Assembly (NCBI GenBank): GCA_012845835.1
Contig: JABAKD010000036.1
Span: forward strand, 2,266,001 to 2,330,000
Origin: Undaria pinnatifida
Lineage: Eukaryota > Sar > Phaeophyceae > Laminariales > Alariaceae
Reading direction: 5' to 3'
Length of the DNA: 64,000 bases
Of this stretch, positions 22,483 through 36,200 are shown piece after piece. The stretch's first letter is position 1. The number at the start of each line of letters is the position of its first letter. Both the position numbers and the translations under genes were made by a program. The notes beneath the pieces are model-generated. The model was given only the letters and a program-made list of their open reading frames with translations. It had not been told where the DNA came from and did no database searches.

Positions 22483-23149
22483 TACATAGCACTTTTCGTC
22501 TTTTTCTGGGGTATTTTTTTCCCCTTTGTTCCCTCCTTGCGTGTCCAGGTTTTTTGGCTCGTGTTCGGATTATCTTATTTTGGTTTTACTTTTTTATTTT
22601 ATTTCATTTTATTATGTTTCTTTTCCGAGCTTTGGCTCTCCTTTCCGGTTGGGTTGTTTCTTCGATTTCCCCTTCATTTTGTTTGTTTCATTTTTTGTTT
22701 TATTTTTATCTTTGTTTTTATTTGTTTTCTTATTTTGTTTTGTTTTTTGTTTTTCTTTTTGTTTTTGTTTATTTCGTATTTCTCTCTTCCAATGTATTTC
22801 TGTTGCTGACGTATGTATGTTGTGCCTGTCGTACCCAGTACTAGGGCATGACATTGCGTTGTCGAATGCATTACGATGCATTATCTCTGTGTCGTGGCTT
22901 GTGACCACAGAGCTGATCTTTCTAGGGTGAAGAATCAGTACGGACACTGGGTGTGCTGGATGTCGACGAGTAGAAGAACGGTTTAATGTGAAGAACACAC
23001 ACACATATCACAGAGTCAGAGCGTCGATATGAATCGTCGTATCACAACGTTTTGCGTATCTACTTGACAAATTGTACATGAATCATATATAAGGTCCTGT
23101 TGAAAGCTGTTTGACTTACACGCGAGAAACTAAATATGGATTGTTCCAA

Positions 23150-23790
23150 GCAACCCATGCCATGGCCAAGACTGTTGTAGGGGAGATATGTCTCGCGCGG
23201 GTGACCGTGTAACTCGCTCAAAAACGGATGAACATACGTTTTGTTGGCGCAACGTCCCAGGCAGTCCTATGGCGGCGGTTCAAATAACAAAACGGGCAAG
23301 TACCAAGGCTATGATATTGTAAATGAACCAGGCAGCCACCATAGCTATCGAGGGCACTGAAAGTGACCCACCCACCATAGCCTAGGCCCCATTTGGGAAA
23401 GCAGGCGGCAAAAGTGCCGAGAGTGTGTGACATATGCAACGTAGGGCTGATGAGGCAACACATATAGTCTATATGATGATACACATGCCACCGTAAAGGT
23501 GCACCTTTTTTGGCTGAGGCTCGCCACTTTTGTATCTCCATACTATTAGTAGCATACCTCACCCAAAAGCTGACACACTAGTCTAGACTAATAGAGTAAC
23601 TTGAAAGTGCAACCCGATGACCAAATCCATTGAGCCAGGTGAAAAAAAACACTCAGACCGCGAAACAAGAATCAAATTCTGACGATTTTGAATTCATAGA
23701 GCCCCGTCCTTGGGGAAATAATGTGTCCTAAATATGCCACATGTATCGTAGCACGCGTTATACAAGGTAAACCCCGATTCGCCGGGTTAG
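23150..23790. repeat. Right arm of long inverted repeat
   Basis: Inverted partner of 14100-15020 (see there). Together the arms bracket the satellite block and the LINE. The outer end includes ATCGTAGCACGCG, the terminal motif of a MITE family in this window. Confidence 0.8.
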
Positions 23791-23799
23791 GAGATTCAT

Positions 23800-26040
23800 C
23801 CAAGCTCCGTTAACTTACGGAAGAAGCAGACTTCGACACGCGCGTAGCATGTTTTAATGCTAAAAGCACACACGCTACGGCAGACGGGCACCTTGCGTTT
23901 TTCCGATGAGCCTCACTTGAGGTCAGCATGTTTGGGGCCTTATATTAAAATATTCTACACAAGTCAGCTGTGAGTTCGATAAAATTAGGTTCGTTGTTCA
24001 TCTTTGCAAAAGCTGCGTGATACACCGGCCGCTCATTTCATTTCTGAAGCTAGAGGCCATTCGCGCGAATGCCTACACTTCAGCAGTGGTTCCTGCATAC
24101 CGCCGGTAAGTGCCGACTGGAAAGGCCGGCCACATAGCGGCAACCGGCGCCATTCCGCATGCTCCCGCTACTGGTTGCGCCCGCATGTGCCATGCGATTT
24201 CACGAGCGCTGTCGCGGGCAGCTAGCACTACCCAACCGGCACTACAGGGGTGGGCACTGAATAATCCCTCTGTAGTGCGGCAGGGGTTGCAGTTTTTGGG
24301 ATAAGTAGTGTTTCTGACCTTCTGACCTTCGGACCTTTTGACCTCTATAGTGCGGTTGAGCTCCAACAGTGAGTGGAACCATCGGTGGGCATGCTAATTT
24401 TGCGAGTATTCTTGTTTCGTTAGTATCATTAGTATTGCTATTAGTATCAGTAACACTAGCGCATACAAACGTTGGTCGGGTTGCGCGAACAACGAATGTC
24501 TTCGAAGTCGTGTTTCGGGTGATGATGTTGATGATAACGATGATGTTGATCATGTTGATGTTGATCATGTTGATGATGATGATGTGGATGTTGATGATGA
24601 TGGATGATGATGGATGATGATGATGATGATGATGATGTTGATGATGTTGATGTTGATGATGCTGATGATGGATGATGGATGATGATGTTGAACTCGCTCC
24701 TCAAGTTTGGGGCTCGGAAAATTCCACCGCACCCCTATAGCCTAGCGTGGGATGACTTGCATAAGTATCAAGTATTCATGCTACGGGTCTGAAGTTTCGT
24801 GTTTCAATAGTATATTGCGCGAAATACGCCGCCACCTTTTAAATTGTGTGTCACGCTGCCACCACGGTGGCCTTGATCCCCAAGGGTCACGCGCGTAAAC
24901 CGTTCGGCGCCCCACGGCAAGCAAATACCTCCAGTCAAGGGAAGAGCCCATACAGAAAACAAAAAAACTTGGAAGAATAGAATAGGTTGTCCTTTCTAGC
25001 CCGTGTTAAGACCCACACGTACCGCGACCAAACAAACGGCGCGTGCCACATTGTCCAGCGTCTAGAAAGATCATGCAGCACTGCCACCATCACCATGCTG
25101 TGCGCGTGCTGTACACCGCCCGCCAGTGCAGCTCGGATGCACCCCCTAGAGAGACGGCAGCAGTCAGAGAGCTTGTTCGCGTTGCCGAATATCTGCTGCT
25201 ATCCTTGTACCACCACTTCGTCGTTATTCGCATCTGAGGCCCCAAAGCGAGATGTTAGTAGTCGAGGGGCAAGTGCGACGAGCGTGCCACTTTACAACGA
25301 ACTTGATGAGCATGTGTAACTTTCCCTTGGTAATGAAACGCAGTGTTAATGCAGCACGTGGGCCACAGACGATGCTCCCATCGACAAGGCTTGCCGAAAC
25401 TGCAGTTGTGACATTCCATCGTCGCTATAGACCGTACTTTCGTAGACAGTTTGTGATCAATGAGGCTTCTCTGCTGCGACCAGCCGGAGACTCTCACCCA
25501 GGTTTGCTACTCAACGAGACACCTCAAACGTGACGCCACATAGCTGTAATAAACAACAATATAGGACGAATAACTCATGAAAGAAACATAAAAGAACTCT
25601 CCAAGATACTAATAAAATCATGGCAAATCTGTGGCTATCGGCCATGTCGCACGCGCTAGTCCTGGCCCGTCCGGTATCGAGCTAAACAAACGTGTGGCAG
25701 ACATTGGTGGCCTGTCGCACACACCCCTTCCCTATCAAGAAAAATGCATACAAAATGCCCGCGCCCGCCACACAAACCGCTCTTATTGATAGTTGGATAC
25801 AGTTCACCCTTCATCCGACACGCTGAACACCTCACGGCGCTTCGTGCTTCGCGCATGCAACTTCTGCTTGGTCAGTGAAAACACTTGACCTGTTCCTTCC
25901 CGTCTTGGTATCAATATGTAGGGGGGCGAAGGTCCGTCCGTCGTGTTGAAGACTACGGCCATGCATCATAAGATGGCACTAACCCCTTCCCTCCCTAAGC
26001 CTTCCCTCCCTAAGCCTTCCCTCCCTAAGTACTTCCCTTC
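23800..26040. other. Spacer with dispersed repeats, no gene recognised
   Basis: Contains the dispersed-repeat copy at 24290-24770 and an unassigned stretch at 25050-25110 that resembles 52200-52260 (AGCGTCTAGAAAGA then CATCACCATGCT). Near 25989 CTTCCCTCCCTAAG is repeated three times. No exon could be supported. Confidence 0.4.
24520..24690. repeat. GAT/GTT trinucleotide microsatellite
   Basis: GATGATGTTGAT runs, inside a copy of the dispersed repeat also seen at 7790. Confidence 0.9.
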
Positions 26041-26042
26041 CC

Positions 26043-26325
26043 TAACGGACTACGATAGAGGTAGCACTCTTTTCGGCCATGAATGAATACATTACTAAAC
26101 ACATTTTCTGAATGACGGGCCTCCTTAACCCCGATTTGGTCGTAAAACGGCACTCTTTCTTAGCAACATGATCTACTGTTATTAGATCTACAATAGCCTA
26201 TATCTGGGTTTTGTTCGTCGGGTTGCACTTTCGTTTTTCTCGAAAAACAGTTTTTGGCTTAGAAGGCAAAGAGCCCCTCAAGGGGCTAGGAGCCTCAAAA
26301 ACAAAATGATGCATTTCTAACGTAG
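26043..26325. mobile_element. MITE with CTACGATAGAGG/CTAACGTAGCATGTG ends
   Basis: The left end ACTACGATAGAGGTAGCAC and the reverse complement of the right end (CACATGCTACGTTAGAAATGC) are imperfect inverted repeats. Inside are the family markers CTCCTTAACCCCGA and GGGTTGCACTTTC. Fragments with the same markers occur near 9787, 14100, 23740, 43430 and 45210-45490. Confidence 0.6.
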
Positions 26326-26367
26326 CATGTGTCCTTCCCTATCATACACACCCCGACTCCCTATCGC

Positions 26368-26395
26368 ACAGCCCCCCCCCCCCCCCCCCCCCGCC
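26368..26395. repeat. Poly-C tract
   Basis: Long C run with one G. Similar tracts occur at 9311, 33650, 41890 and 57093. Confidence 0.8.
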
Positions 26396-27055
26396 CCCCA
26401 CCGCCTTCTCTAATGCAACCCCGCCCTTTTTGTAGTTGCCTGTACGGTCTTGGGCACGCAAAAGCGAGCCAAATCTGCTGGTCTCATCCAAAGCAAGCTC
26501 CCTGGTGCGGGCGACAAGACACGCGGTGACACAAAAAAAACAAAAACAACAGCGAAGGGCATTTGACATTTTAGCAGGGCGCGCGCTGCAGAAGGTGTAG
26601 ATATGTTTCGCCAGAATGTGTAAATGTTCGATGGACCCTTCGGGCTCCTGAATCGAGGAAGTACACCCAATATTTTTTCGTTTATCTACCTACGCAAGCA
26701 AAGGGAGCGCCAATCACGTCGCCCTTTTTATGTCAATCGTGTTCGGTTGGGGAATAAAGCTCTTAGACTTCGACACTTGAAAAAAAATAGTTGAAGAATA
26801 CCGTAGCATGTCGTAGAGGAAAAATGTCCATTCGGGCTTTCCCAACTTGATGGAATGGGTCATCCCCGAGGTATGGTCCGACTACGGGTGCTTCGAAAAC
26901 CTGAACGACGATTTGGGCGGGAATGCCAATTCAGGGCTTCCATCGGAACCGGTTGGGGGGGGGCGCGGGGTTGACCATTTCGCGGGAACGTCGAACAAAT
27001 CGCCCACAAACCCGTTAAATTCCGCGATATTTTTCCGGTGATAAACTCCCGAGGA

Positions 27056-27236
27056 TCAAGACACTAGAAGAAATAGCAAAACGGGAGAGGGCATCCCCTC
27101 AGGCTCTTTCAACCGCCGGGAGAGGGGTGGTGGCGGTGGGGGGATAGGGGTAGAGGTGGTGGCGGCGGTGTTGGTGGTGGTAGGGGTGATATGGGTGGTG
27201 ACGGTGGCGGTGCCCGCTACAGGTAGTTCGAGAAGG
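27056..27236 (-). CDS. ABCC transporter, probable last exon
   Basis: Starts after a CAAG acceptor; its first base completes a Ser codon with the AG of the previous exon, giving GRP-S-LLELP, which fits the usual end of an ABCC NBD2. It then runs through Thr-rich and poly-Pro low-complexity sequence to a stop at 27056. Phase fits, but the acceptor is weak and the C-terminus atypical. An unseen alternative last exon is possible. Confidence 0.45.
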
Positions 27237-30200
27237 CTTGCGAGGAAGAAGCACCACGACGAGGGATATGAACCACTGCTGTCGCACAAAACGACAGGCA
27301 GCAGTAAAACAAGCGTGTCCTCTTGGTAGTTTGGTGGTGCAATGCCCTGTAGACACATGTTCTGTACCGGAGCTTAGCCCTTCACGAAGACGGGAAGGTA
27401 AAACTCGTCGCTATGATTGGCTCAGGGATGCAACAATTGCGATCCCTGAAAGGCGCGGAGTTTCTTTGCCGCACAAGGCAAAATACAGCGGCGACAACGG
27501 CAGCAGATTTGGTAGCGGTCTAACAACTAGTTTCAATTTGTCAACAACTCGCTAAATAGGCAAGAACGACGAGAAGCCATCGAACCGGACAACTCCCGAA
27601 AATGGGGGTCCAATATAGCACAACGGGCTGCAATGTTTAGTAACGCGCCCTTAGCGCATCACCGCTACCCTGTCGCAACGACGTATCACCAAGGGAAAGA
27701 AAAAAAGGCTGCGTGCGTCCGATCGCACGGTTGCATCTAATAATGCGTCCGATCAAACTAAACTATCCAATCATAATAAACCGACAAAACAAATCACAGC
27801 CGGCAAAACACACAAAAAATGTATTTGGTTCTCACCTCGGCCTTCCTTGTTCGACAACGTGCCCTTCGCTCATCACGGCTACCCTGTCGCAATGCTGCAT
27901 CACCGATGGAAGCCGGTGGGCCACTGAAATGACGGTGGCATCTTGAAAGGCCTCCGACATAGCAGCATCCACCATCTCAGCCGTCGCTTCGTCCATCTTT
28001 GCGCCAATTGATCATGTTTTCGAGCAGGTGGCGGAAGCAGAGGTACTGTAGGTACTGTAGACTATTGAGCGGATTCGCTGTGAGAACGTTACACCCCCCA
28101 GTAGACGGAGGGGGGGGGGAAACTGAGTTCGGAGAATGGAAAAAAACAAAGCGAGGTAGCATCTTGATTTTTTGTCGCCATGCCATCGTTCACCATCTCC
28201 GGCGGTGTCACATCCGTCTCTGCCGCCATTGGCTTTTCGAACGGGTAGGGGGGAGCAGAGGTACTCGATGTGTGCTGTGATATGGGTCGCACTTGTTCGC
28301 CAGACGTAGTTTTAGACCCTTAATAACGTGCCGGCTGGTTGTACCGAGGAGGCTCTCCAACGACGCTACGTTAAGATTTTCAGCGACAAATCGGGAAGGG
28401 CACAGGTTTGTTCATTAAACAACGGTGGTACATTATACCAGGTAGGCCTTCTAACGATCTACATTTGAATTATTTGGGACGCGATGTGGAAGAATATTGT
28501 CTCCCGTTGCAGTGAGGGTCTACGTTTCAGGCACCACCCGTAACCAAAAACCGAACGAAGGCGGTTTACTTACCCTAGAAGTCGCCTCGTCCACGCAAAC
28601 GAGCTTCGACCGTCTCAGCAGGGCACGCGCTACGCACAAGAGCTGCCTTTGCCCTGCACCGAACGCCAGCAACAAGAAAAAGTTGGGAGGACAAAAATAG
28701 CACGAGGGAGATCAGTCGCACAATATACCAGCTCCCATGGCCTTAGCAGAGCCCGCGCAATGCACTAGAGCGGAATGCACAAAAACAGCCGTTGCCCTGC
28801 ACCGGGCGCGCAGCAACACAACGAAGCTATTGGTAGGAAAGCAATCAGCACGAACGAAGTCAGCACGAAAGAGGACAGCTGCTCAGAGGGCGGACCGGAC
28901 GACAACAGGCTGGCAATTGCAACGACTCATAACCCTTGACGAACTAACGGGTGGACTCACCGGCGGACATAGTGAAGGCATCTCCCTTTAGCTCCGTCTC
29001 AAGGCTAAAGCATGAACCACCCCCATTACAATCACCATCACCACATACGCCACTGCTGCTACCTGCCACCCAAGAGCCCAAACCAGCACGTGTTGTACCG
29101 ACATCGGCACATACGCCGCCGATTTTACCGCCCGTCTGTTTTCTCGAAGCAGCGCGCGTTGTACCGGCATCTTCGCTGGATCTACCAGACGCCCTGCTTC
29201 TCGAAACTGTGCATGTTGTGCCGCCATCATCGCCTCGTCTCTCGTCTGGGCCGGTTAGCCTGGAGCGTCGAAGGACTTGACATAGATCAGCGTCCGTGTA
29301 CTCGCCGGAAGGGTCCAGATTTTCGCGGATCGTTGCATGGAACAGGAGGGGTTCCTGCCGCCGGCCGCGGTTGTCGTCAATGACGCGAAAACGCGAGCAA
29401 GGCTTGGCTGTGATTGAGGATAATCATTCACAAGACAGTAAAAAGAAGCAATAAAGGTAACTATATCAATATACTCGTCGGAGTAATAAGAACAACAAAC
29501 ATACCAACAGCACAATCGCCAGCATCAGCAGCACCAGCACCAGCACTACCACCATCATCACCAGCAGCAGCAACAGAACCACCAACAGAAGCAGTAGCCG
29601 CAGCAACTTCAGCCGAAGCAGCAGCAGCAGTAATAGCAACAGCAACAGCATCAGAATAATAAACAGAAACAGAAGCAGCCGCAGAAGCAGTATCCGCAGC
29701 AACAACAGCGATAACAGCAGCAACAGAACCAGCCGAAGAACAACAACAGACACAAACGCAGAATTGGCAGCAATGCCTACCTGAGGTATGATAGCCAGCC
29801 TCGACCGCATCACCTGTGCGGGAAGTGTCGAAATGTCCACACCATCGAGGATTATACGACCATGATACGGATACATGCGGAAGAGAGCTCGCAGCAGAGA
29901 AGTCTTGCCAGAACCAGTCCTCCCAACGATACCCACCTGAACAAACAATGTTGGATTAGTTGGTCATTTGGGAGTGTACCCCCCGGGCGGGAAGCACACG
30001 TGCACCTCGTGTGGTGGAAAACACATTATCGTACTGTTTTTCTTGCAGTAACCGCGGCAACTAAACCAAATGTTTGTTTTTCTTGTGCTACCAGTAATAA
30101 TTGTGGGTAACGCACATCGCTGATTATTCGGCGTCTCCATTGTGAGCCAGTCTCGACGAAACCCATGTACTGGTAATGAATATCATAACGAATATCATCA

Positions 30201-33200
30201 AACTCAGGAATTGCCGTGCGCAAATTGTTTTTGATATTGCCTATTCACGTTCGCCTTTGTTCACTAAGCAACTCTCATTGGATGTCGTGAGGTGTACACT
30301 ATCTGCACAGGATTCTTTTCTGGGTCTTCGGGTCCGAAAGCGCGAGAACGTGACTCGGCAAACGTCGATGCAAACCGACGAGCTATGTGAGTGCTACACC
30401 CTCTGCGCGATAAAAATGAAACCTGTGCCGAGGGGGGGAGCGGGGGGGGCGGGGGCGACACCTGTGACCACGGCTTGTTCAGAAACTGGAAGATGGCGGG
30501 GCGGGGTGTCCGATTTAGGAGCCCTCGGAACAAGGCAGTGCTACCGCTGTCATGTCCTTACCTCTCTTATCTCAGATTTGGCGCCATAGGGGGTTTTCAG
30601 GCGCCACAACCACAAACCTTGTAGTGTCGGCGACACGAGGTGCGAAAAAGGACGATTTGACCAGGTGGCACCATTATATATATTTGAGTTTGGGCGTCAC
30701 AAGCCGCCACAAGCCGCCGATTTGTTTTTACTGCTCTCAAGTCCGTTATCTCTTTGATATGGACGATATTGAATTGGGTACCCCGCCGTTGAAATACTGA
30801 AAAATAATAAAGAGACTGCTACGCCCGCACGTGACCGCATGATCTGCTTAAACCGCTCTTGAGACTAGGCCTCACAAATATGTACTCACGGCACCGTGTA
30901 TGCGCGAGAGCGCTCGCTCGTGCAAGTCGGCGCCAGCAAAGCACGACATTTCGTTGCACCCACGGAAATTCCACCGATCAATCAATCAACTAAAATACGC
31001 ACAGTTATGTCGCACTGCCGGATTTTGCAGCAGCTTCTCTCTACCGCCACAACGGCAAGCATTCGTAAACGTTGAACCTTTTGGAAGTCATTCTTGCTAT
31101 TGCCCAACACGAGATGCTTGACGAGCGGAAAAAAAGAAAGCATCGTCACATTTACCTTCAGCAACCTTCTGGACAACCCGCGGTCACAGGCGTCTTCCTT
31201 TCTCCCCGCCGGTACATGCGCGCATTTAATCGCGGTCCTTGTACACATTTAATCGCGCATAGGCTTCAGCTCTCCCACCGCTCGTCGGTTTGCAGCGGGT
31301 ATTACCCAGTCGAGCTCTCGCACACGTCAATTACGTGGCCGTTTTAGACGCTAGTTGTGGTGGGCCTAACCCATGCCGCGCTTAAAAAAACTTACCGACG
31401 TATGGTAAGGCGGCGGATGCACCGAAATATCCTAAGGCTATTCACTTGATACGCTCTACATTATACAAACACGTAAACATGTTGTATACATGTTTGTATA
31501 CATGTTGTATACCTCACAACAAAGCGATTTTTTACGTTAAATAAAAAAAGTAGGCTTAGCCCGTTCAACGGTTCCTTGGCCGAGGCGTACAACGACATAT
31601 ATAACGATTCGTATTGTAAACAACAAATGATATTCCAACGTTATGGGTAATGTGGCCATTTGTTAGTCAACCCCGCCAGCTAAAAAATAAAAATGTACCA
31701 GGTATGTGTGTATATGTGACCAAAAGCATGCTACCCCTATCCTAGCCTTGTCACCTTCTCCCCCGGCTCCACCGCTAGGCTGACTCCGTTCAACGACGGG
31801 TTGAGACCAGGTCGATAGCGCATCACCAAGTTCGATATCTCTAACCGGCCCTGCCCAGGCCACCCCCGCGCAACACTGACACCACCACCGGGTAACCTGC
31901 ATTGCTTGAAGCTGCGTACTTCTTGCCGAGGGTGTCTCGGGTGTGTTCGCCCTCTGCAAGCATTATTGGGTAGCAGCAAACGATTCGCGCAGGGGCCGGG
32001 GTGTGCGTAACTAGACATTTGACATGTTTTTTCTTTCAAAGCTGCCTATTTACAATAAAAAAATGCGTGTCTATGATGAAAAAATAAAACACATTCAATA
32101 AAATACACTCCAGCTGAGCTGTGAGATCGAAGATTTCGTCGAAACTCATCTTTGCAAGGTGTGTGTGATACTCCGATGGCGTGTATTACGGGTTGTATGT
32201 CCTCATCAAGGACATACGTCGGCGGCTGCCTTTAGAACTAGCTTATTGTGGCGGATGCATTTGTCGTGTTCGCTCTCTGCTCTGACATAACTGCCACACA
32301 CTCTACGTGGAGGGGCGGGATGTAGTTATTCCGTCGCCAAAAGTGTAAGAGCGTGAGGTAAAAAAACTCGATGGAAATCGATGAGCAGCGCGGATGCTGA
32401 ACCTTCCGCGCGAAAAAAACGTTGGCACGAACGATACTAGGGGGAAGTAGAGGGGCGGCACCTGTGACCACGAACGGTCTGTCCAGCAGATAGGAAGTAA
32501 ACCGCGTTTTTTCATTGCGTGGTCAACAGTATAAAACGTGCGGGCCTTGCAGAGACGGCTGCGCCCGATATAGGACAAGGGCGGCTAGAGGATGTTAGTG
32601 GTTATTCTGATGTTTCCAGCTCATTCGAGCGATGTCCTTTATTTCGTCGTGTATAACTAGCAAGCAGTATTTGGCTAAGCAGTAAGTTAATGCTGGCAGT
32701 ATTTATAGCATTAATACCACTAATACTATTAATACTATTGATACTATTAATACTACTAATACTACAAATAATATTAATAGAATACTATTAGTACTACTAA
32801 TACTACACATACTATTAATAGAATACTATTAATGCTATTAATACTTTGATATTAATACAAGTATTAATAGTATTAATAGTACATTTTGTAAAATACTATT
32901 AATACTATTAAAATCAATACTAATAGTAGTAAATACTATTAACACTATTATAGTATTACTAGTATGAATAGTATTAATAGTATAAATACTATTATAGTAT
33001 TAGCAGTATTATAGTATTATTAGTACACACGTCCTGCGACAGGGGCAGCACCTCATTTTCCTGCCGCTGATCATTTTGCCGAGCTTGCCGAACCAACAAA
33101 ACACCAAAATCGACAAAAAAAAAGAGAACAAAAAAAGCGAAAAAGCGCAACCCAACGAACAATCCAACGGCCTTCGCCTGAAAATAACGCATACCTGGTA

Positions 33201-36200
33201 TCACAGTCACATTTCAACGATAAAGAATATTTGGTAGCTTCTTTAGCTTTCGTCGATCAAAAATGATTTGGGAAGAAACACACTGGGACCTTTTTTGTAG
33301 CACGCGTAATTTCCGCACAAAATAGACTTGTCGAAAGCAAGTGTGAGCTGAATGATCCCCATTGCTCGCAATACAACGGAAGTCGACGGGGGAAGAACGG
33401 CGGGAGAACGGGGGGAGAACGAGCTGAAGTCTTCTCGCGATAAAAATGAGAGCACATAACGCTGTAGTGGGGTACGTCTAGGGGGGAAGAAAGAGAAAGA
33501 ACGAGTACGTGAAGATAACAAATGGAATGAGCCAAAGAAGAAAGGCAAAAAATGCTCCGAGGATGCTATCCCTTGCGAGTCAGTATGGCACATGCTACCA
33601 CACGGGTGCACCTACACTTTCGGCGGCTTCTCACTCAAGGGGCGCTCTACGCCCCCCCCCCCCTCCCCAAACAAAAAATGCTTGCAGGAAACCTGCACGT
33701 CCGCCGATGAAGAATCCCATGCCGTAGGCGCAAAACGAAAACTATTCTAACAACGTCAGCTGTTGAGTTCGACAACTTAAGGGCCGATGCTTATATTTGC
33801 AAACTGCGTAATGCATCGGCCGCTCGGTTTTAGTTATAAAGTTATCATGATATTATACGCCAGGTAGTGCGGAATACACTCAAACATTGAGAATACATTG
33901 AGGACGTCCGTTCGAGAAAATTACTTGCACTCATGACTGATAAGTGGGACCTCTAACGAACCACGACGCCAAACCCCGCCGGAGAACACTCATGACTAAT
34001 AAGTGAAACCTCTAACGTACCACGACGCCAAACCCCGCCGGAAAACCCAACGGGTATAGGGCCCGACGTAGTGATGGCCCGCACGCCCCACGCGGTCTGC
34101 GGGCCTTTACGTTTTATGGCTTGGTCGTTGATTTAGTTCCCATTGGTGTACTGCAGGGTGCCATACAAGGACTTCCACCCACGGTGTGATCACGATTACA
34201 TGCGCGGCTTGTGTGGGCAATGTCCCCAAAACCCTAGAAGCACAAAACTACCTGTGATAGTTCCAATGACAGCAGACAGCACATGTGCCTTATATCCATC
34301 CGTATGGTAGTTTGAACATCATCACGTTCGCGTTGCATCCGTCAAAAATCGAGAGCTTTACATGGAATGACGAGGGTCAAACACGCAAATGTGCTTATAA
34401 AAATTATAGTTCCAACCACGACAACACATAAGTGGGGTGTATCGTGGGAGAGTACAAGATAGCCTATTGCTTTTACTAGGGCAAAGCATGCCAGAGAATG
34501 AGTGCACCGGATATTTCTTAGAAGGTTCCCCGCTGGATGAGATCCATACCCCAAACACCGCACACAACTTGCATTGTATGCGAGCGAAAAAGAAGCTTGC
34601 CACCCGGTGAGTAATTTCATCACCTGGGCGCAAGACGAAATACATACACTATGTGCATAGAAAAACACAAATGCCATCTGGACGACACTGGGTATATTGC
34701 AAGTTTTGCTAACACTCGTCGTTTCTATCGACGAGCCATATCAGCAAGAAAAAAAGCGGCCAGAACTTGCAACCCCTATTGTAGAAACGCGAGGTCTAAT
34801 GCGAACATTTCATCATCTGGCCGAGAAGAACGCTGCCCCCTCCACCTCATCGTCCGCCGTCCCCACAACAGTTCTTGGGCCAAAAATGAGCCACCCCCGC
34901 CGTAACAAGCGCTAGTGGGTTACCGTAGATTCACACGCACATGTTTTCCGGCTCACCGAGTACGCTGTCTGTCCACTTCGTCGTCCGCCATATCTAGGCG
35001 ATCCCCCGGCTCCGACAAGTCCCTGTTGCTATTGTACTCGTCCATGCCCTCGACCAATATGCTATCGCTGCTGCTGCTGCTGCTGCTGCTGCCGCCGCGA
35101 CAATATTCGTCCATTCGCTCGACGGATATCATCTCCCTCTCCGTCTCGGTCAGAGCGCCCAACAGCCCGGTAAGATTTCCTAACAATGCAGCAAGCAAGC
35201 AAACGACAGCCAAAAGCTCAGAAAATATCGTCAAACGAAGAAAGTGCAACATTATTTCATTATGTTTTGTTTCATTTTGCTCATCCCTTCTATAACATCT
35301 GCGCACTTTCCTTTCTCCTTCTCCTTCTCAATCTCGAGACGTAACTCAGATCCGGGGTCACTAGCCAAGCAGGTTCTTCTCCCGCCTCCTCACTACGTTT
35401 ATCGCGAGCAAGATCCCAGCTATTTCTTCCCCCGTCGACTCGCATCGAAACACGCTGCTAGGCATTCTCAGCGGTTGATTCCTTAGATGTTTTTTCAAAT
35501 TTTCCGACCCACATCGAATTAGAACCCCAGGACCAGTAGCAGTAGCATTCGAGGGTAACCACTAGATCACCGGGGCGACCGGAAGAAATCAGCTTTCGTC
35601 AATCGAAGACAATCCAACAGCGAACAGTCCAGGGTTCGTCAAAAGAAAACAAAAAGCTACAGCCAAAAGCTCGTACTTCGTCAACCAAAAACAATTGCCT
35701 CGACATCGTTCCTGGCAAGCGAGGGATGAATGTTGCAGGCCTTTTGAGATGTCCCTGCATGCGTTACTGTTCAGGAGGCTTTTATGCGCTGGGTAACTTG
35801 CACTGTTGCAACGCCGTTTCGATAGTTGGCCTTCTACCTTCTTCGCAAGGTGGAAAAGGCGTGGCTCTTGCGCGTCCTTGATAGAATGCCCGACGCAATG
35901 TAACAGTAAGAGTGGTCGCTGTCTAGTGGGTAGAATTGCTTCACCGTGCGCGTCGCTGTCTCGCAATAAATACCTTCCTTGCCGGTTACGCCAGCAGGAC
36001 AAGGCCAACAGCATTTTGCTCATCTATCGGCACATCGGCAGAGCGTACGATCAGGACAGGGTCGACAAGTCCGTTCGAAGTAGCGGTTGTTGACGGCGCC
36101 TAAAAAAGTACTTAAAATGGTTAATTTTCAACCACTACGCCGGCAGGAAACCGTAAAATATTCATTGTTCCCCCAAAACGGCAGCACAAAACAAGCAAAT

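Larger units (their letters stand above)
17950..22650 (+). mobile_element. Non-LTR retrotransposon (LINE) with endonuclease and reverse transcriptase
   Basis: GC-rich leader with no long open frame (about 17950-18167), two overlapping frames for an apurinic-type endonuclease and a reverse transcriptase, then a G-rich tail repeated twice and a T-rich segment. No LTRs were seen. Element ends are estimates. The tail-like segment at 21758-21912 recurs at 22321-22482 with the same following TACCAGGCCGACTA and a T-rich stretch. Confidence 0.85.

Noticed and set aside
22526-22930. Phe/Leu-rich frame after the LINE
   Set aside because: Translation of the T-rich tail region in several frames.
26847-27041. 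Plus-strand 64-codon frame starting MMEWVIPEV
   Set aside because: No motif, and no consistent exon partners found.
29466-29780. Poly-Leu extension of the NBD2 Walker A frame
   Set aside because: Read-through past the GTAGGC donor into a CAG/CAA-rich intron; the next exon joins exactly at the Q-loop.
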